Source: Xylaria sp. FL1777 (Eukaryota; Ascomycota; Sordariomycetes; Xylariales; Xylariaceae). Taken from it: a stretch of 64,000 nt of DNA. The first letter of the stretch is position 1; each line of letters opens with the position of its first letter. This document shows positions 1 to 10,454 of this stretch, piece after piece. The position numbers were made by a program, and so were the translations under genes. The stretch covers positions 124,001-188,000 of the forward strand of contig MU400583.1 of the NCBI GenBank assembly GCA_022578965.1. The letters are read 5' to 3'. The notes beneath the pieces are model-generated. The model searched no databases. It was not told where the DNA came from and worked only from the letters and a program-made list of their open reading frames with translations.

Positions 1-1212
1 CGCTATCCGTGCCGCAGCACAGGCACCTATTTCTATTCTACTGTGATCTGCATAATCTCCCATGTGGTCCCCATTGTTACCCTCAGAGGGCAAGGTAAGG
101 TATTTTCTGGCTTGATCGTTGTCAGGATCACCCAGCTTCACTGGCTCGAACTCGGGCCGCATGAAGAGCCAAACAGGCTTTTGCGGCGATACCATGTCCA
201 CTACAACATTGAACTTGGTGGGGACATAGTCGTTGTCAGCTTGACCATGGTCAATACCAGCAAGAACCAGTTCTCCAAGCTCGTACACATATCGTGGCGG
301 GCGTGCCGTTCTCTTCCATAGTTCTAAACGGCGCGTCGCGTCTAGCTCCTCCTCTGGGGTGTAGCCTTCGGTCTCGACACTATAAGATAGGCGGAGAACA
401 CGTAATTCCTGAATACCATGTGCCTCAAGTTTTTCCACGTTTCTCAATATAGAAGGCCTACAAGCTGGGTGATCTGCGATGTAAGAAGTACCTGGGCCGC
501 TTTGTATGACATAGTTGATTTCATACGGATCGGGGATCGTGATGTCGCAAGATACAGCATAGGCGCGGGGAATGTCGCGAGAATCAAGCTTACATAATAG
601 TCGAAGGTGAGAATTGTCTCCGAAGTCGATGCTTCTCAAGAGGTCCATGAGGCTTTCGTTTGTCAAAACGGGCTTGTAGGGCTGTTTTACGAGGCCGAAA
701 GAAGTGTGAGCCGTAGTTCCAGAAGGTGAATAGGTTACAGGCGTAGTCACTCCTACACTGGAGACGCCTACGGCGATATCGTTGGCTTCGTTTTGGGTAA
801 TTCGAACGAGTTCCGAATGCTGACCGCCCTCGCTTTGCTTGTCCTTCAACGCTGTCTCAAGCGCTTCTATTCTTCCAATTAATAGCTCATATACGGTTTT
901 AGCAGTCAGGTGTAGACCTTGGACCCGCGCTTTTAAATCCCTTCCACTCAAGTACTCGAGCCTGTCCTCGAGAGATGCCTGAGCTGATTCCGCTGCCTGC
1001 ACTCGTTGGGACCAATACTCTATTTGATCGCGCAAATTAACAATGTCTTTAAAATTTGCGTTGCCAGAAGACCACAGTTCTTCATCCTCATGACTTCTAT
1101 TTGTATTTGGGCGGAAGGGGAAGTTTTGTTGAAACTGGAAATGGTTTATGGGGGTGCTCGTTCGAGACACCCTACGCTGGCTGTGTAAAACATCGCCCTC
1201 AACCCTATGCAT
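1..1212 (-). CDS. Unknown protein with coiled coil, 3' end beyond window
   Basis: An open minus-strand frame runs from an ATG at 1212 off the left edge, about 404 residues without a stop. I do not recognise the family. The first 45 residues are Ser/Arg/Gln-rich and probably disordered. Residues about 50-140 hold heptad-like stretches such as VYELLIGRIEALETALKD, suggesting a coiled coil. A folded part follows, with the segments IPRAYAVSCDI and PPRYVYELGELVLAGID, and then PQKPVWLFMRPEFEPVKLG. No signal peptide or membrane segment is seen. The start is uncertain: a second open frame (1361-1146) reads into the 5' part, so an upstream exon with an intron near 1200 is possible. The 3' end is outside the window. 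Confidence 0.6.
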   Translation of the reverse strand, partial: MHRVEGDVLHSQRRVSRTSTPINHFQFQQNFPFRPNTNRSHEDEELWSSGNANFKDIVNLRDQIEYWSQRVQAAESAQASLEDRLEYLSGRDLKARVQGLHLTAKTVYELLIGRIEALETALKDKQSEGGQHSELVRITQNEANDIAVGVSSVGVTTPVTYSPSGTTAHTSFGLVKQPYKPVLTNESLMDLLRSIDFGDNSHLRLLCKLDSRDIPRAYAVSCDITIPDPYEINYVIQSGPGTSYIADHPACRPSILRNVEKLEAHGIQELRVLRLSYSVETEGYTPEEELDATRRLELWKRTARPPRYVYELGELVLAGIDHGQADNDYVPTKFNVVVDMVSPQKPVWLFMRPEFEPVKLGDPDNDQARKYLTLPSEGNNGDHMGDYADHSRIEIGACAAARIA

Positions 1213-3049
1213 CCTAGACTCGGAGGATAAGCTGTCGAAGTGGAGTTAAGATTAGATGAATTATGTTGAAATTTCTCTGATCCTTGAAAACAATGAATAA
1301 TCGTCAAAGGGTTGGCTGTCATCGTGAAGCTGGGGTTGATGGGAGGAGACTGAGTTCTCATTTGTGGAGTTGGAGTTGGAGCTGGAAGCCTGCCCGTTTA
1401 TCAACCCCTAAGACAGGTGACTGGCTCCTTTATTACAGCTATGGAAGTAGCTATACAATTGGTGTGAGACGCAGTAGGTGGCGTTAGGATGAAGCTTCGC
1501 AGTCAACCATCTAGCAGAACGGTCCCTTGCAACCGCCTTTTGGAGCCTTTCGTTTTCTTCGGATTGCTACTTCTATGTCGACTAGGTTTCGTAATAGCAG
1601 TTCTTACCTTAAAGAGATACCTAGGCTCTCTTAATAAGCCAGACGATTCCTAAGTTGCTCTAATAAGAGAAATCGACACGTTGCATATAGGCGAGTCGTC
1701 AAGTCGTCGTTGACGTGAATTTTATACGTGCTAATATTACTAGGTAAACACCGACACCCTTTACGGTCATTGATACTCCCGCATCATGTTTCATTTGCAG
1801 CCTACACAATATTTCGCCAGGACATACATTACAAACAACTTCGGGAATTACCTGGTCGGCCACCCAGCACTCGGGCCGGAGACTTCCGGGGATTGAATGA
1901 AGGGGCTCTTTTGTGAATTATTCCCTTAGAAAATATACTAGGCTTGGAATGATGGGGGGACGTCGTATACAAGATGGTGTATCGTCTTGCCAAATAACTA
2001 GCTCGTAAGTAGATACGTGTGACTTCGTCAAACCTAGTGCTAGATCCCGACCCAGGCTCGTATGGGAGCGTATGGAGTACTGTCTGGACCCAATAATTAG
2101 CTCTGTCGGCGCCTTACTCTCATGTCACTATTATTATGTTATATCCTATATACAAGATCAATTTGAGATGCGAAGTGCATGCTTTGAGCAAGTCGGAGCT
2201 CACAGAACACTGTCACACTTAAGGGGATTGATATATAGTCTAGGTAGCCAGAAAAGATAGAAGTGAGGAGATGCTAGGCTAGGCCAAGTCCTCTGCTTTG
2301 CAGCATTTTGCACTTCTTAGGATGCCTAATCTACTACCCAAATCTAGCCCACATAGGAAAGCAGTAAGCGTCAACATGACACGTTTGCCTCGTACCATGC
2401 TACCCACCAACTGGAGACCTTAAATGCCGTAAGGCGAAAGGCTGTGATGCCGCGCACCTGGTTCGCGGGCCAACAGCAGGGGTTTTTGCAATGCCGTACC
2501 GCGGCTCTGACATGTGTCTGCGCTATCATGAAGAGTCGGAATCCAAGCCGCTACAGAGTGAGCCTTCTGCTGTGATACACTGATACTCAAATACTAAGTA
2601 ATCACGAGGGGTCTCTTTCCCTGCAAACCTCAAGAAGCAGGGCAACACCTTGTCATTGGCCTGTAATGTGAAGGACGATGAACAGTGACATGAACCATAA
2701 GCCCTTCTTGCATGTCTCAGTTCTCGGGTACAATTGCAGCTGATATTATTATCAACTCGCTGAGAGTTCTCGCTGCAAGGATTTCTTTCCCCATACGCAA
2801 GTCCTAAGACCCAAACCCACAATGTTTACGCCGTTATAATAGTGTATATTCACTTATTCACTCTATGATAGGAAAAAGATACTGCGACAAATTGAAGTGA
2901 AATCCATAAGTAGAGAAGAGATATGTAGGTAGTTATATACCCTAACAAAGCCTGGCGAAGAGTGGGATATGGCGCTAAGCCTATTATAGATCGGCGATCT
3001 GCTTCACTTGAAACGTCCCCCCGCATTAAGGTCATGTACCTAATGTACC
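1213..3049. other. Intergenic, no gene seen
   Basis: AT-leaning DNA with scattered short open frames, none with fungal splice signals or a recognisable domain. A short GGAGTT-type repeat lies near 1362-1390, just upstream of the left-edge gene. Confidence 0.5.
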
Positions 3050-3361
3050 TACGAAGGTTGAGGCCAGAAGTTTGCAATATCCTAGACAATTAAATACAGT
3101 ACATATTATCTACCGCTTACGGTAGGCTTTTCCTAATTAGGAATAACTCTAATTCTGTGTTAGACCGTTGCTAGCCCGATTTTAATCTTTCTTCTACTTG
3201 GCGGACTGCTACTAAGCTAAAACAGAACCTGCTAAGCTGCTAGCAGTCTGGCACAAAATTAAAGTTTTTCCTAATTAGGAGAAGCTTACCGTAGGCGGTA
3301 AATAATATGCACTGTATTTAATTGTCCAGGATATTGCAAACTTCTGGCCCCAACCTTCGTA
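3050..3361. mobile_element. MITE with ~100-bp terminal inverted repeats, TA-flanked (copy 1)
   Basis: The ends are inverted copies of each other over about 100 bp: TACGAAGGTTGAGGCCAGAA at 3050 and its complement ending CCAACCTTCGTA at 3361. Inside each arm a TTTTCCTAATTAGG palindrome recurs (about 3125 and 3268). The element starts and ends with TA, as expected if a Tc1/mariner-type transposase duplicated a TA target. At 312 bp it has no coding capacity, so it would need a transposase in trans. A related copy lies at 28427-28740. Confidence 0.85.
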
Positions 3362-4392
3362 GCTACATTAGGTAACTAATAGCTGGCGTTATATAGTGGG
3401 CTATGACATCACAAACGTCAGCTAATTGGTCTGTCTCAATTCAGTGGGATCCACTATCAACACATTTCTCCGGGCTCTTCCGCCTAGAGTGCTCCGCCTA
3501 CTAGCACGATTGATGGCCGCCGAATCTCCACACGACCATCGGGCGGATATCGATCGACTATGCCGGCTGGACAGAATCCGGGAGCCTTGTAGTACTCCTC
3601 ATATTCTTCATAAGAGAGAGACACTGCCCAGTTCGTTAGAGACGATCTCACTAGTACGTAGCATGATATCATGATTGAGAAGAGGAAGTCTAATGTGTGA
3701 TTTCTCCAGGATACCGAGTAATGCATCTGAGCATATGAAATCTACGCTGTTGAGGAGTAGCATATACACAGTTCGTACTATGGTTTTTTGGGGGGACATA
3801 CTCGGGAAGCCTTGTTCCAATCATCATCATATCGGGCGGCGATAGTGCGGGGGATTGTACAGTGCAGTTTATGCAGTAATCAAATAGCGTGCGCCTCGTT
3901 ATCGCCGTAAGACGAGGTGCTCCCTCAGAGCGGGATATTTGTTACACGATGTGCTCGAACAACAGAGCAAATGCAGTTGGCTGTTGGCTGTTGGTACAGT
4001 TAATAAGAGAATTCTGACAAAACCTGAAGTTAGATATGCAGAAGTATGCAGGCTATGCCAAAGATGCATGTATACGACGAAAACAGGCTACGTTCGAACC
4101 CTCGTCCTTGTATTGGCATCTCATCCACGACAAGAAAGGCTGGCATATCCACCAATTCGAGCTCACACAATGACAACGCCTCGCAACCTCGGATGCCCTT
4201 CAGTAAGCAGTGGGATGACAGAGTTCTAGAATTACTAGCCTTCATGCATCCAGCTTCGTTAGTCCCCATCGCCACGATAAGGTCGCTGTTCCATTTTATT
4301 ATCCTCCTCCTTCCTCTATGAGTGCCAGTGCTTCCCTTCATTCTTTCACTTGCATGTTTCGATGTAGCTTCCAGTAGCAAACTTCATACAGC
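3362..4392. other. Intergenic, no gene seen
   Basis: Overlapping short open frames occur on both strands (for example 3484-3820 minus and 4030-4380 minus), but none has homology I recognise and they contradict each other. Treated as non-coding. The last 100 bases are the presumed promoter and leader of the gene starting at 4393. Confidence 0.45.
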
Positions 4393-5413
4393 ATGAATTA
4401 CGACCCTATCAGCTATCTAGGTTTGTCTTGTCCCTCTGGTGGAGATTTCTACATATGTCAAGATAGCGAGACCAAATTTCTGGGCTGTTGCGATACCAAC
4501 CCGTGCGGTAGCGATGGGGGTGAATGTCCTTCGTCCGCCATACGCCCGTCCAGCTTCGACGCCGACAAATACAATGATATTCCTCCCGGAAGCTGTATAG
4601 CATCAACCAAGTATGCATATTGGTATACATGTACCAGTGGGCCAACCTTCTTAGGCTGTTGCGCGTCTAATCCATGCAACAACGGTGGCATTTGTCCGCA
4701 GAATGATCTTGTGGGCGCTGTTTTAAACAGCGACCCGAGCAAGGCATCAGTGTTCCTGACAGCTACTACCGTAACTGCAACGTCAACTTCACCGACGCAT
4801 ACGAGTAAATTTGCTCCAACCTCTAGTCCAGTCCCTAGCTCGACCCCGGGCCAGGTCTCGAGTAAAAGCTCGGGTGAGCTTACTGGAGGCATTGTGGGGG
4901 GTATCATAGGTGGTATAGCCATCTTAGTTTTGGGTACGATTGTCCTTTTTCTGTGTCGAAGGCGGCGGAGGAGGAGACCCGCGACTGTACAATCACATGG
5001 GGACGCAATTCCCACATCGCCGCCTTGGAGTCCATATCACGGTATGCCTATTAGTTCCTCTCGAACTTGTAACCCCCTTTTCCGATGCTGACATGTTCCT
5101 AGACTCGTTCAACAACCATGTCGCGGTGCCACCTGCTCCTGTGAGCCCCCCTTCCGCCATGTCCACACCCAGGAGCCTATCCGCATCTCTTAGGTCCATC
5201 ATTGGATTCAAACTTCCAGGTGCCAAAGAGAGGTGGAGCTTTCGTACCTCTGCTGGCCGCGAAACGCCCGACGCTTGGGCTCGCACCACTAACGGCAACG
5301 GACACGTGGGCTGGGGATTTCCTACCCCCGTGATGGAACTTGACAGCTCACCGCGGGGTGGATTAGTGCCAGGGCCAATACATGCTAGCACTTATTATGA
5401 AGTACAGGGGTAA
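4393..5413 (+). CDS. Type I membrane protein with two Cys-rich modules
   Basis: Exons 4393-5041 and 5103-5413; the 61-bp intron has donor GTATGC, a CTGAC branch and a TAG acceptor, giving 319 residues. Two tandem modules with the pattern C-x3-GDFYIC...FLGCCxxNPC...CP occupy residues about 13-52 and 57-113. A Ser/Thr/Pro-rich stalk follows, then one transmembrane helix (about 163-186) ending in a run of arginines (CRRRRRRRR), which sets the C-terminus in the cytosol. The cytosolic tail of about 120 residues is Pro/Ser-rich. There is no clear N-terminal signal peptide from this start, so an upstream exon is possible. The layout resembles fungal surface sensors or stress glycoproteins, but no ligand or partner can be named. 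Confidence 0.8.
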
Positions 5414-7044
5414 ATACCGAAGGTTCAGCCAAGGGAAATGGAGTACTAATATGACAAGTATGTCTTGTATGAGAAAGTCTATGTGGAAAAGGACAACAAC
5501 GTTCAATGTTTTCACTCTGGCTCCATCTGACGAGGGTATTAAATACATATAGGAGAGTATTGGGCTTCGTTATAGTAATTGTAATCTGTTTAGTCTGTAC
5601 ATCAAACTTAGAAAGGACTAGTGTAATGTGTCTGTGAGCTTGCCCAAATTTTACCCCTTTTGACAGCATCGACGTTATTCCATCATCCATATGAGAAGGC
5701 CAAAAACTCATTAGATCAATTTACCGCTTCGCATTCATGTTTTTTTTTTTTTTTTTTACATAACCTTATAATCATGCTCAACTTTCCAAATGAGCTAGTA
5801 AGCTGGCCGATTCATCCAGTCTCTAATCCTCTCCCTCATTGTGGGACTCCCAGCTGGCACGGCAGAGCCCGCACTACTGCGACGTCGCTCCGGGTGGTCA
5901 ACCTTGTTTGACATATTGCACTCACCCGATGATGGATGGCGCCCGGCACCGAAGCGATTCGTCCGACCTATTGACACAAGTCAGTGTTTTGATAATGCCG
6001 CGTCACAGAATCTATATCATATTGTTGGTACTACACCGCGATAATACACAAGGGGGAAAGCAAAACAGGAGCAAACGTCATTTAGCGACATGCTCACAGT
6101 AATAGTCACCCCGACCGGCGTCATCAAGGACAGCCTGGTATTTCTCCTTGGCTGCTAGGCATGCTTTGGACATGGTTCCAGTGTAGTTGGGCTCACGACC
6201 CTTTCTTGAAGGATGTTCTTCAAAAGGTTTGGTTTTTTTGTTGCAGAGCTTATTCAATCGTCAGGACGAGATACCGACATTGGTAGAAAGGTGAGTGCGA
6301 CCATCGAGAGGGGTTCGGGCTTCATATACCGGTATATTTAGGCCTCGCATTCTCATTAGTCAGAATTCGCAGGTGACTAACGAACCCCTCATCGCAATGA
6401 TATCAGAGCCAAACCTTCATCGAGATGATCAACGCCGAGCGTGAATCTACCCCAAATATGACTTTATGTGACAATAGTCATCTTCGGATGGCAGGGGTTG
6501 CGTGAGGGGCTGTTCCTATACTGGATCAAGGATAGACAGAATTTAGGTGTGAATGGCGTATGAAAGCCGCTGGACATTACATTCAAGGCTACTAGCTAAA
6601 TACCGTAACCCCTTCACTCCCAACTAAGAAAGCTTCTAGGTGCCCTCATTATCGTATAAAGCCGGTTGCCGGTGTCTATGGTGCCCTAGCTAGTAAACTT
6701 ATTATCGGAGAGATGTAGTGAAATGAGATCTAGATTGCGCCTGGACAACGCCTGCGATAATGACGATACGAATTTTAAAGCAGATTGCGCGAATATGCCG
6801 AACGAGCCGCATTACTGTCTTGTTGCTGTTTGCTACAAGAGGTAATGGGTTATATATTTTCATTCTCGAGACGAAACAAACGTTGCTGCAAAATGTTTCC
6901 TTCTGTTGTCTACCTAAACAGCAATTTCAGAACAGCGCCGTTACGCAGTCAATTTTCTCTTGTCGCTCTCTCAAAACGCGCTCCTCGAAACCGCGGCGAA
7001 GCGACTTGATTCACCGTACCCTAATATTAAGTCAGCTATGTACG
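5414..7044. other. Intergenic with poly-T and a possible coding relic
   Basis: A run of about 17 T lies at 5741-5757. On the minus strand, about 6237-6100, a frame ending in CEHVAK reads like coding sequence, with Tyr/Cys and a balanced composition, and ends at a normal stop. The frame cannot be extended upstream without stops. It may be the relic or last exon of a small secreted protein. Nothing else is supported. Confidence 0.3.
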
Positions 7045-7820
7045 ATGCACTCTTTCAGTAGTCCCCAAGCGTTGAAGTCTATCGCAGGTATTGTATTCTT
7101 GTACTTGATCAGTGTCGCCTTCTACAGGTTGTTCTTACACCTGCTCGCCCAATTTCCTGGTCCCAAATTTGGTGCCGTTACACCATACTATGAAGCCTAC
7201 TACGACATGGTGAAAAAAGGCCGGTATAGGTCTTGCATAGCAGAAATGCATGAAACATATGTTTAGCTCACATACTTCATGATATCTTTCCTTACTTTAC
7301 AGCGGTCTTGCTGGAAGGCATGCGAATGAGCCCTGCTCTGGCTAGGCATCTTCAACGTATTGCGCCGGACGAAGACCTGGTTTATGATAAATGGCATATA
7401 CCTACGCGCACCCCTATTGGAATGAATATGCTCTTAATACACATGGACCCCAGGCTATACCCGAGCCCTCATCTGTTCAATCCAGAACGTTGGGTAGATG
7501 CACAAGCCGGCAAGAGAGCCGAGAAAACGTATGCGCCTTTTTCCCGAGCAACACGTATCTGTTTAGGCATGCAGTATGTACATCTAAGTTCATACCACTC
7601 CACGAGTGAATCTAACTTGACGACTTCATAGTCCTGCGTGAGCAGCAATACTGGATGGCCTGATAAGGCGCTATCGTTGATGCCTTTACATGACAGCTTT
7701 CTCAGGAGGACGATGCGCATTTACCCGGCGGGCTCGTATGCTTTTTCATATCCCAGTAAGCCGAGTCTAATCAATGCACGAGATCCCTTCCACGACTTCC
7801 TATCGACAGCAGTGAGCTGA
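7045..7820 (+). pseudogene. Cytochrome P450 relic with central deletion
   Basis: 7045-7266 encodes a P450 N-terminus: a membrane anchor (SIAGIVFLYLISVAFYRLFL) followed by the proline hinge FPGPKFGAVTPYYEAYYD and then MHETYV and a stop. From 7299 the frame resumes with TAVLLEGMRMSPALARHLQR, the segment after the K-helix, then NPERWVD and a heme-binding loop FSRATRICLG, where the usual F-x-x-G has Ala in place of Gly. About 300 residues that should lie between (I-helix, K-helix ExxR) are absent, so roughly 0.9 kb is deleted at about 7267-7298. A GTATGT donor at 7574 and an acceptor near 7630 remain, but the exon after it meets an early stop. The style resembles trichodiene-oxygenase-type fungal P450s. 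It cannot encode an active enzyme. Confidence 0.85.
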
Positions 7821-8599
7821 TGGAAGACCGAGGTTTAGTGACCGGCGCGCGAACCCTCGGGGGCAATTCGTTCAGGTTCCACGACGGGCTCGAGCTTCCC
7901 AAGGGAAGCAGTCTAAATTTTCCCTGCCCTAGCGGTTAGAAGCCGACACAGGTGATGACAACGGGGGCGCCTGTCACCGCCCAACCGCAACGATGCAGTG
8001 AAACCCTACGTTTGACTCTAATCTGTGTCATTTCTTTCATCCTACCTTAATATCCTAATACATTCTAAATAGATATAGTCGCAACTATGATTGGGCGAAG
8101 GTAACGGAGAAAATACTATCTCTGGAATACCTAGATATTGACGCCGTGGCTGGTTTACGGTTGCCGAAATACAGTAAGGAGCAATGAATTTCACTATTAG
8201 GGACTATGCTGGTGGCCGCAAAGATGGGCGTGGGCGCTGCGTATCGTTAGGTGAAGTCCAACGCCCCCAATCATATTGGATTGGATCCGCTACAGCTGAG
8301 ATCCTGAGCACTTTGATTGGGAAAGGTGGCATGTCTCTGCGACAAGTGGCTTTTATGAACGGCGCGCCGGGGGAATACATTCAAGCAGGCTGGCATCCGA
8401 AAGTAGGCATTTGATGAGAAGATCATCATGGTTTCGGAAATTAGCCTCATCTATCTCTTCTTTCCTTTCCCTATGAATGTGGCACTTCCTCAATCTTTGT
8501 CAATATGATTGCCAACATTTGACTCTACCGCAGGTTTCAATAGTTTCATGAAGAAATACGATTGTTTATGATCACCTTAACAACCCCACCAACACTATC
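7821..8599. other. Intergenic, no certain gene
   Basis: This holds one 76-codon plus-strand frame at 8184-8414 that matches nothing I know and has no flanking splice signals. The DNA before 8600 is the likely promoter of the next gene. Confidence 0.35.
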
Positions 8600-9444
8600 A
8601 TGAGTGCAGATGACGATCACTTTATAATACCTCCCACGCCAGGCCTGAACAAAGACTACAGTAACAATAATGTATACGAAATAGGAGAGACTGTGACTCT
8701 ATCGTGGGTGAAGAGCTTCCCCACAGGAACACTCACTCTCATTCAAGATAATAAGCCTGGAGATGAAACCGGCGGTCCAAGTAGGAACATCAAAGGTAGC
8801 TAACTAACGCTTCTAGTTTTCCTGTCGAGTTCTTCCCCGTACATTAACTAACGAGAATGTCATGATAACTAGAAAACTGGGACTCCAGTTATCTTGAATG
8901 GACTATCCACTATCTCGGCCTTGACCCCAATGTTAATAACGTCTTTTACTTAGGCTATGGCGACGGTAGCGGCCATAGCTTTACATCCCATTACTTTAAC
9001 ATTACGGATGACTCAGATGGCGAATCTGACGACAATTCGAGTCTGTCAACGTTTTCAGCTACAACACTCGTTTCTACAACAATTGCAACATCTATGTTTT
9101 CTAGCGCCGTTTCCCCCCCGAGTACTACTTCTTCTACTACGTCAACATCCACATTGCCTACCGACACAGGATCTCCAAGTACTGAATCATTGTCTGCAGG
9201 AGGGATCGCGGGTATAGCCGTTGGCGTAACTCTGGGAACAATCCTTGTAGCGGCATGCTCGGGGTTTCTCGGGTGGCGTATAAGAAATAAGAGAAGGGCG
9301 CCTGTGAACCCGATCTATCACGCATCTCAATACCCATACCCGCAAGTTTTTATACCGGTTGAACAATCTCAGCAACTAATGTCAACTCCTGTCGCCGAGA
9401 TGGAGGGGTTCCAGAAAGGCAATGGGCATCATGAGATGCCTTGA
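8600..9444 (+). CDS. Membrane glycoprotein with Ig-like ectodomain
   Basis: Exons 8600-8795 and 8873-9444; the 77-bp intron has donor GTAGCT and acceptor CTAG with ACTAAC upstream, giving 255 residues. The N-terminal ~105 residues form one domain, with segments ETVTLSW, TGTLTLIQDN and FTSHYFNITD. This pattern occurs widely in ascomycete type I membrane proteins and resembles the Kre9/Knh1-like Ig fold. Residues about 115-165 are Ser/Thr-rich, followed by a Gly/Ala-rich transmembrane helix (about 168-192), a basic stop-transfer (RIRNKRR) and a short tail. No signal peptide precedes the domain from this ATG, so an unfound 5' exon is likely. Probably a cell-surface or wall-associated protein; its ligand is unknown. 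Confidence 0.8.
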
Positions 9445-10454
9445 TGAGCGTTAGGCATGCCAGAGAGAAACAACCAAATCTACAGCGAATAGCCTTGTAC
9501 GTGTCCCCTCGCGCCCATATGCGCCACACTTTATCATCTACCTCCCTTACCTCGAAGACAACCGATCGATATTTCTTTCACTAGAATACCAACGCTAAGA
9601 TACTGAAGTAAGATAGTGTTATTGAGGGTAAGAAAAGAGGTGAAATTAGTCGGCAGGAGTTTCGGGAGTTGGGAGAATTTATTTGTAATATAAATCCTAC
9701 GATGCCTTCGGGCAACGCAAAACAACAAGAAAGATACACGCGCAATTCATCGTCGATTTATCTTCCTTCGGGGTTAACGGATTCCCTGGTCCGAGGGGTG
9801 TTATTAAGAGATCCACTTTGCAGGTGTATATATAATCAGAGCTTTTAACTTATTATACGTAGAACTTTCTCACAAGCCAAGTCATCCGAAAAGCTAGATT
9901 TTTATTAAAATCTAAGTATGAAGAAGGAAAGAAGTATTCTACAACGTGGTTGTGGGCAATTTGTGTTTTACGGTGTGCCCAACGGGTGGTCTGTGCGCTA
10001 GCGTTGCCAGCTATAGCCACAGCACACCCTTGTATCTACCTACCTAAGTTACGAGATAAGCCATAGCCTAACTAAGTACACATCCAAGTATTAACTTTAA
10101 TTATAACATGGGGAATAAGACGATCAAGGAAAGCGCAATCAATTGAAGTAAATAAAACAATCCTAGCTATCTGATCCTCTTTTTCGTGAGGTGAATATCT
10201 CGCAGTTCAAAGTGTTACTATATCTCCATTCCGGCTGTATGACTAAGCCTGGGCTTACTCATTCAGGGGCTAACTAGCCCACTCATTCACTCTACTCTAC
10301 TTCATTATCTTCCAAAAAAAAAAAAAAACGAACAAAGATAAGATGGAAGCTTCAGGCCGAACAATTATTACTAGGATGCATGGCTTACTTGAAATCTACG
10401 CGAACTCTGGGTATAGTTGAACTATTAATCTTCAATCGGTACGTGAAATCTTAT
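9445..10454. other. Intergenic, no gene seen
   Basis: The space between two convergent genes. It contains a run of about 15 A at 10314-10328 and a few TACCTACCTAAG motifs near 10040. No coding frame is supported. Confidence 0.5.

Noticed and set aside
6100..6237. Minus-strand frame ending in CEHVAK
   Set aside because: Looks like a last exon of a small protein, but no upstream exon or start could be found; too short to call.
8184..8414. 76-codon plus-strand frame
   Set aside because: No homology, no splice signals, isolated between a pseudogene and an unrelated gene.
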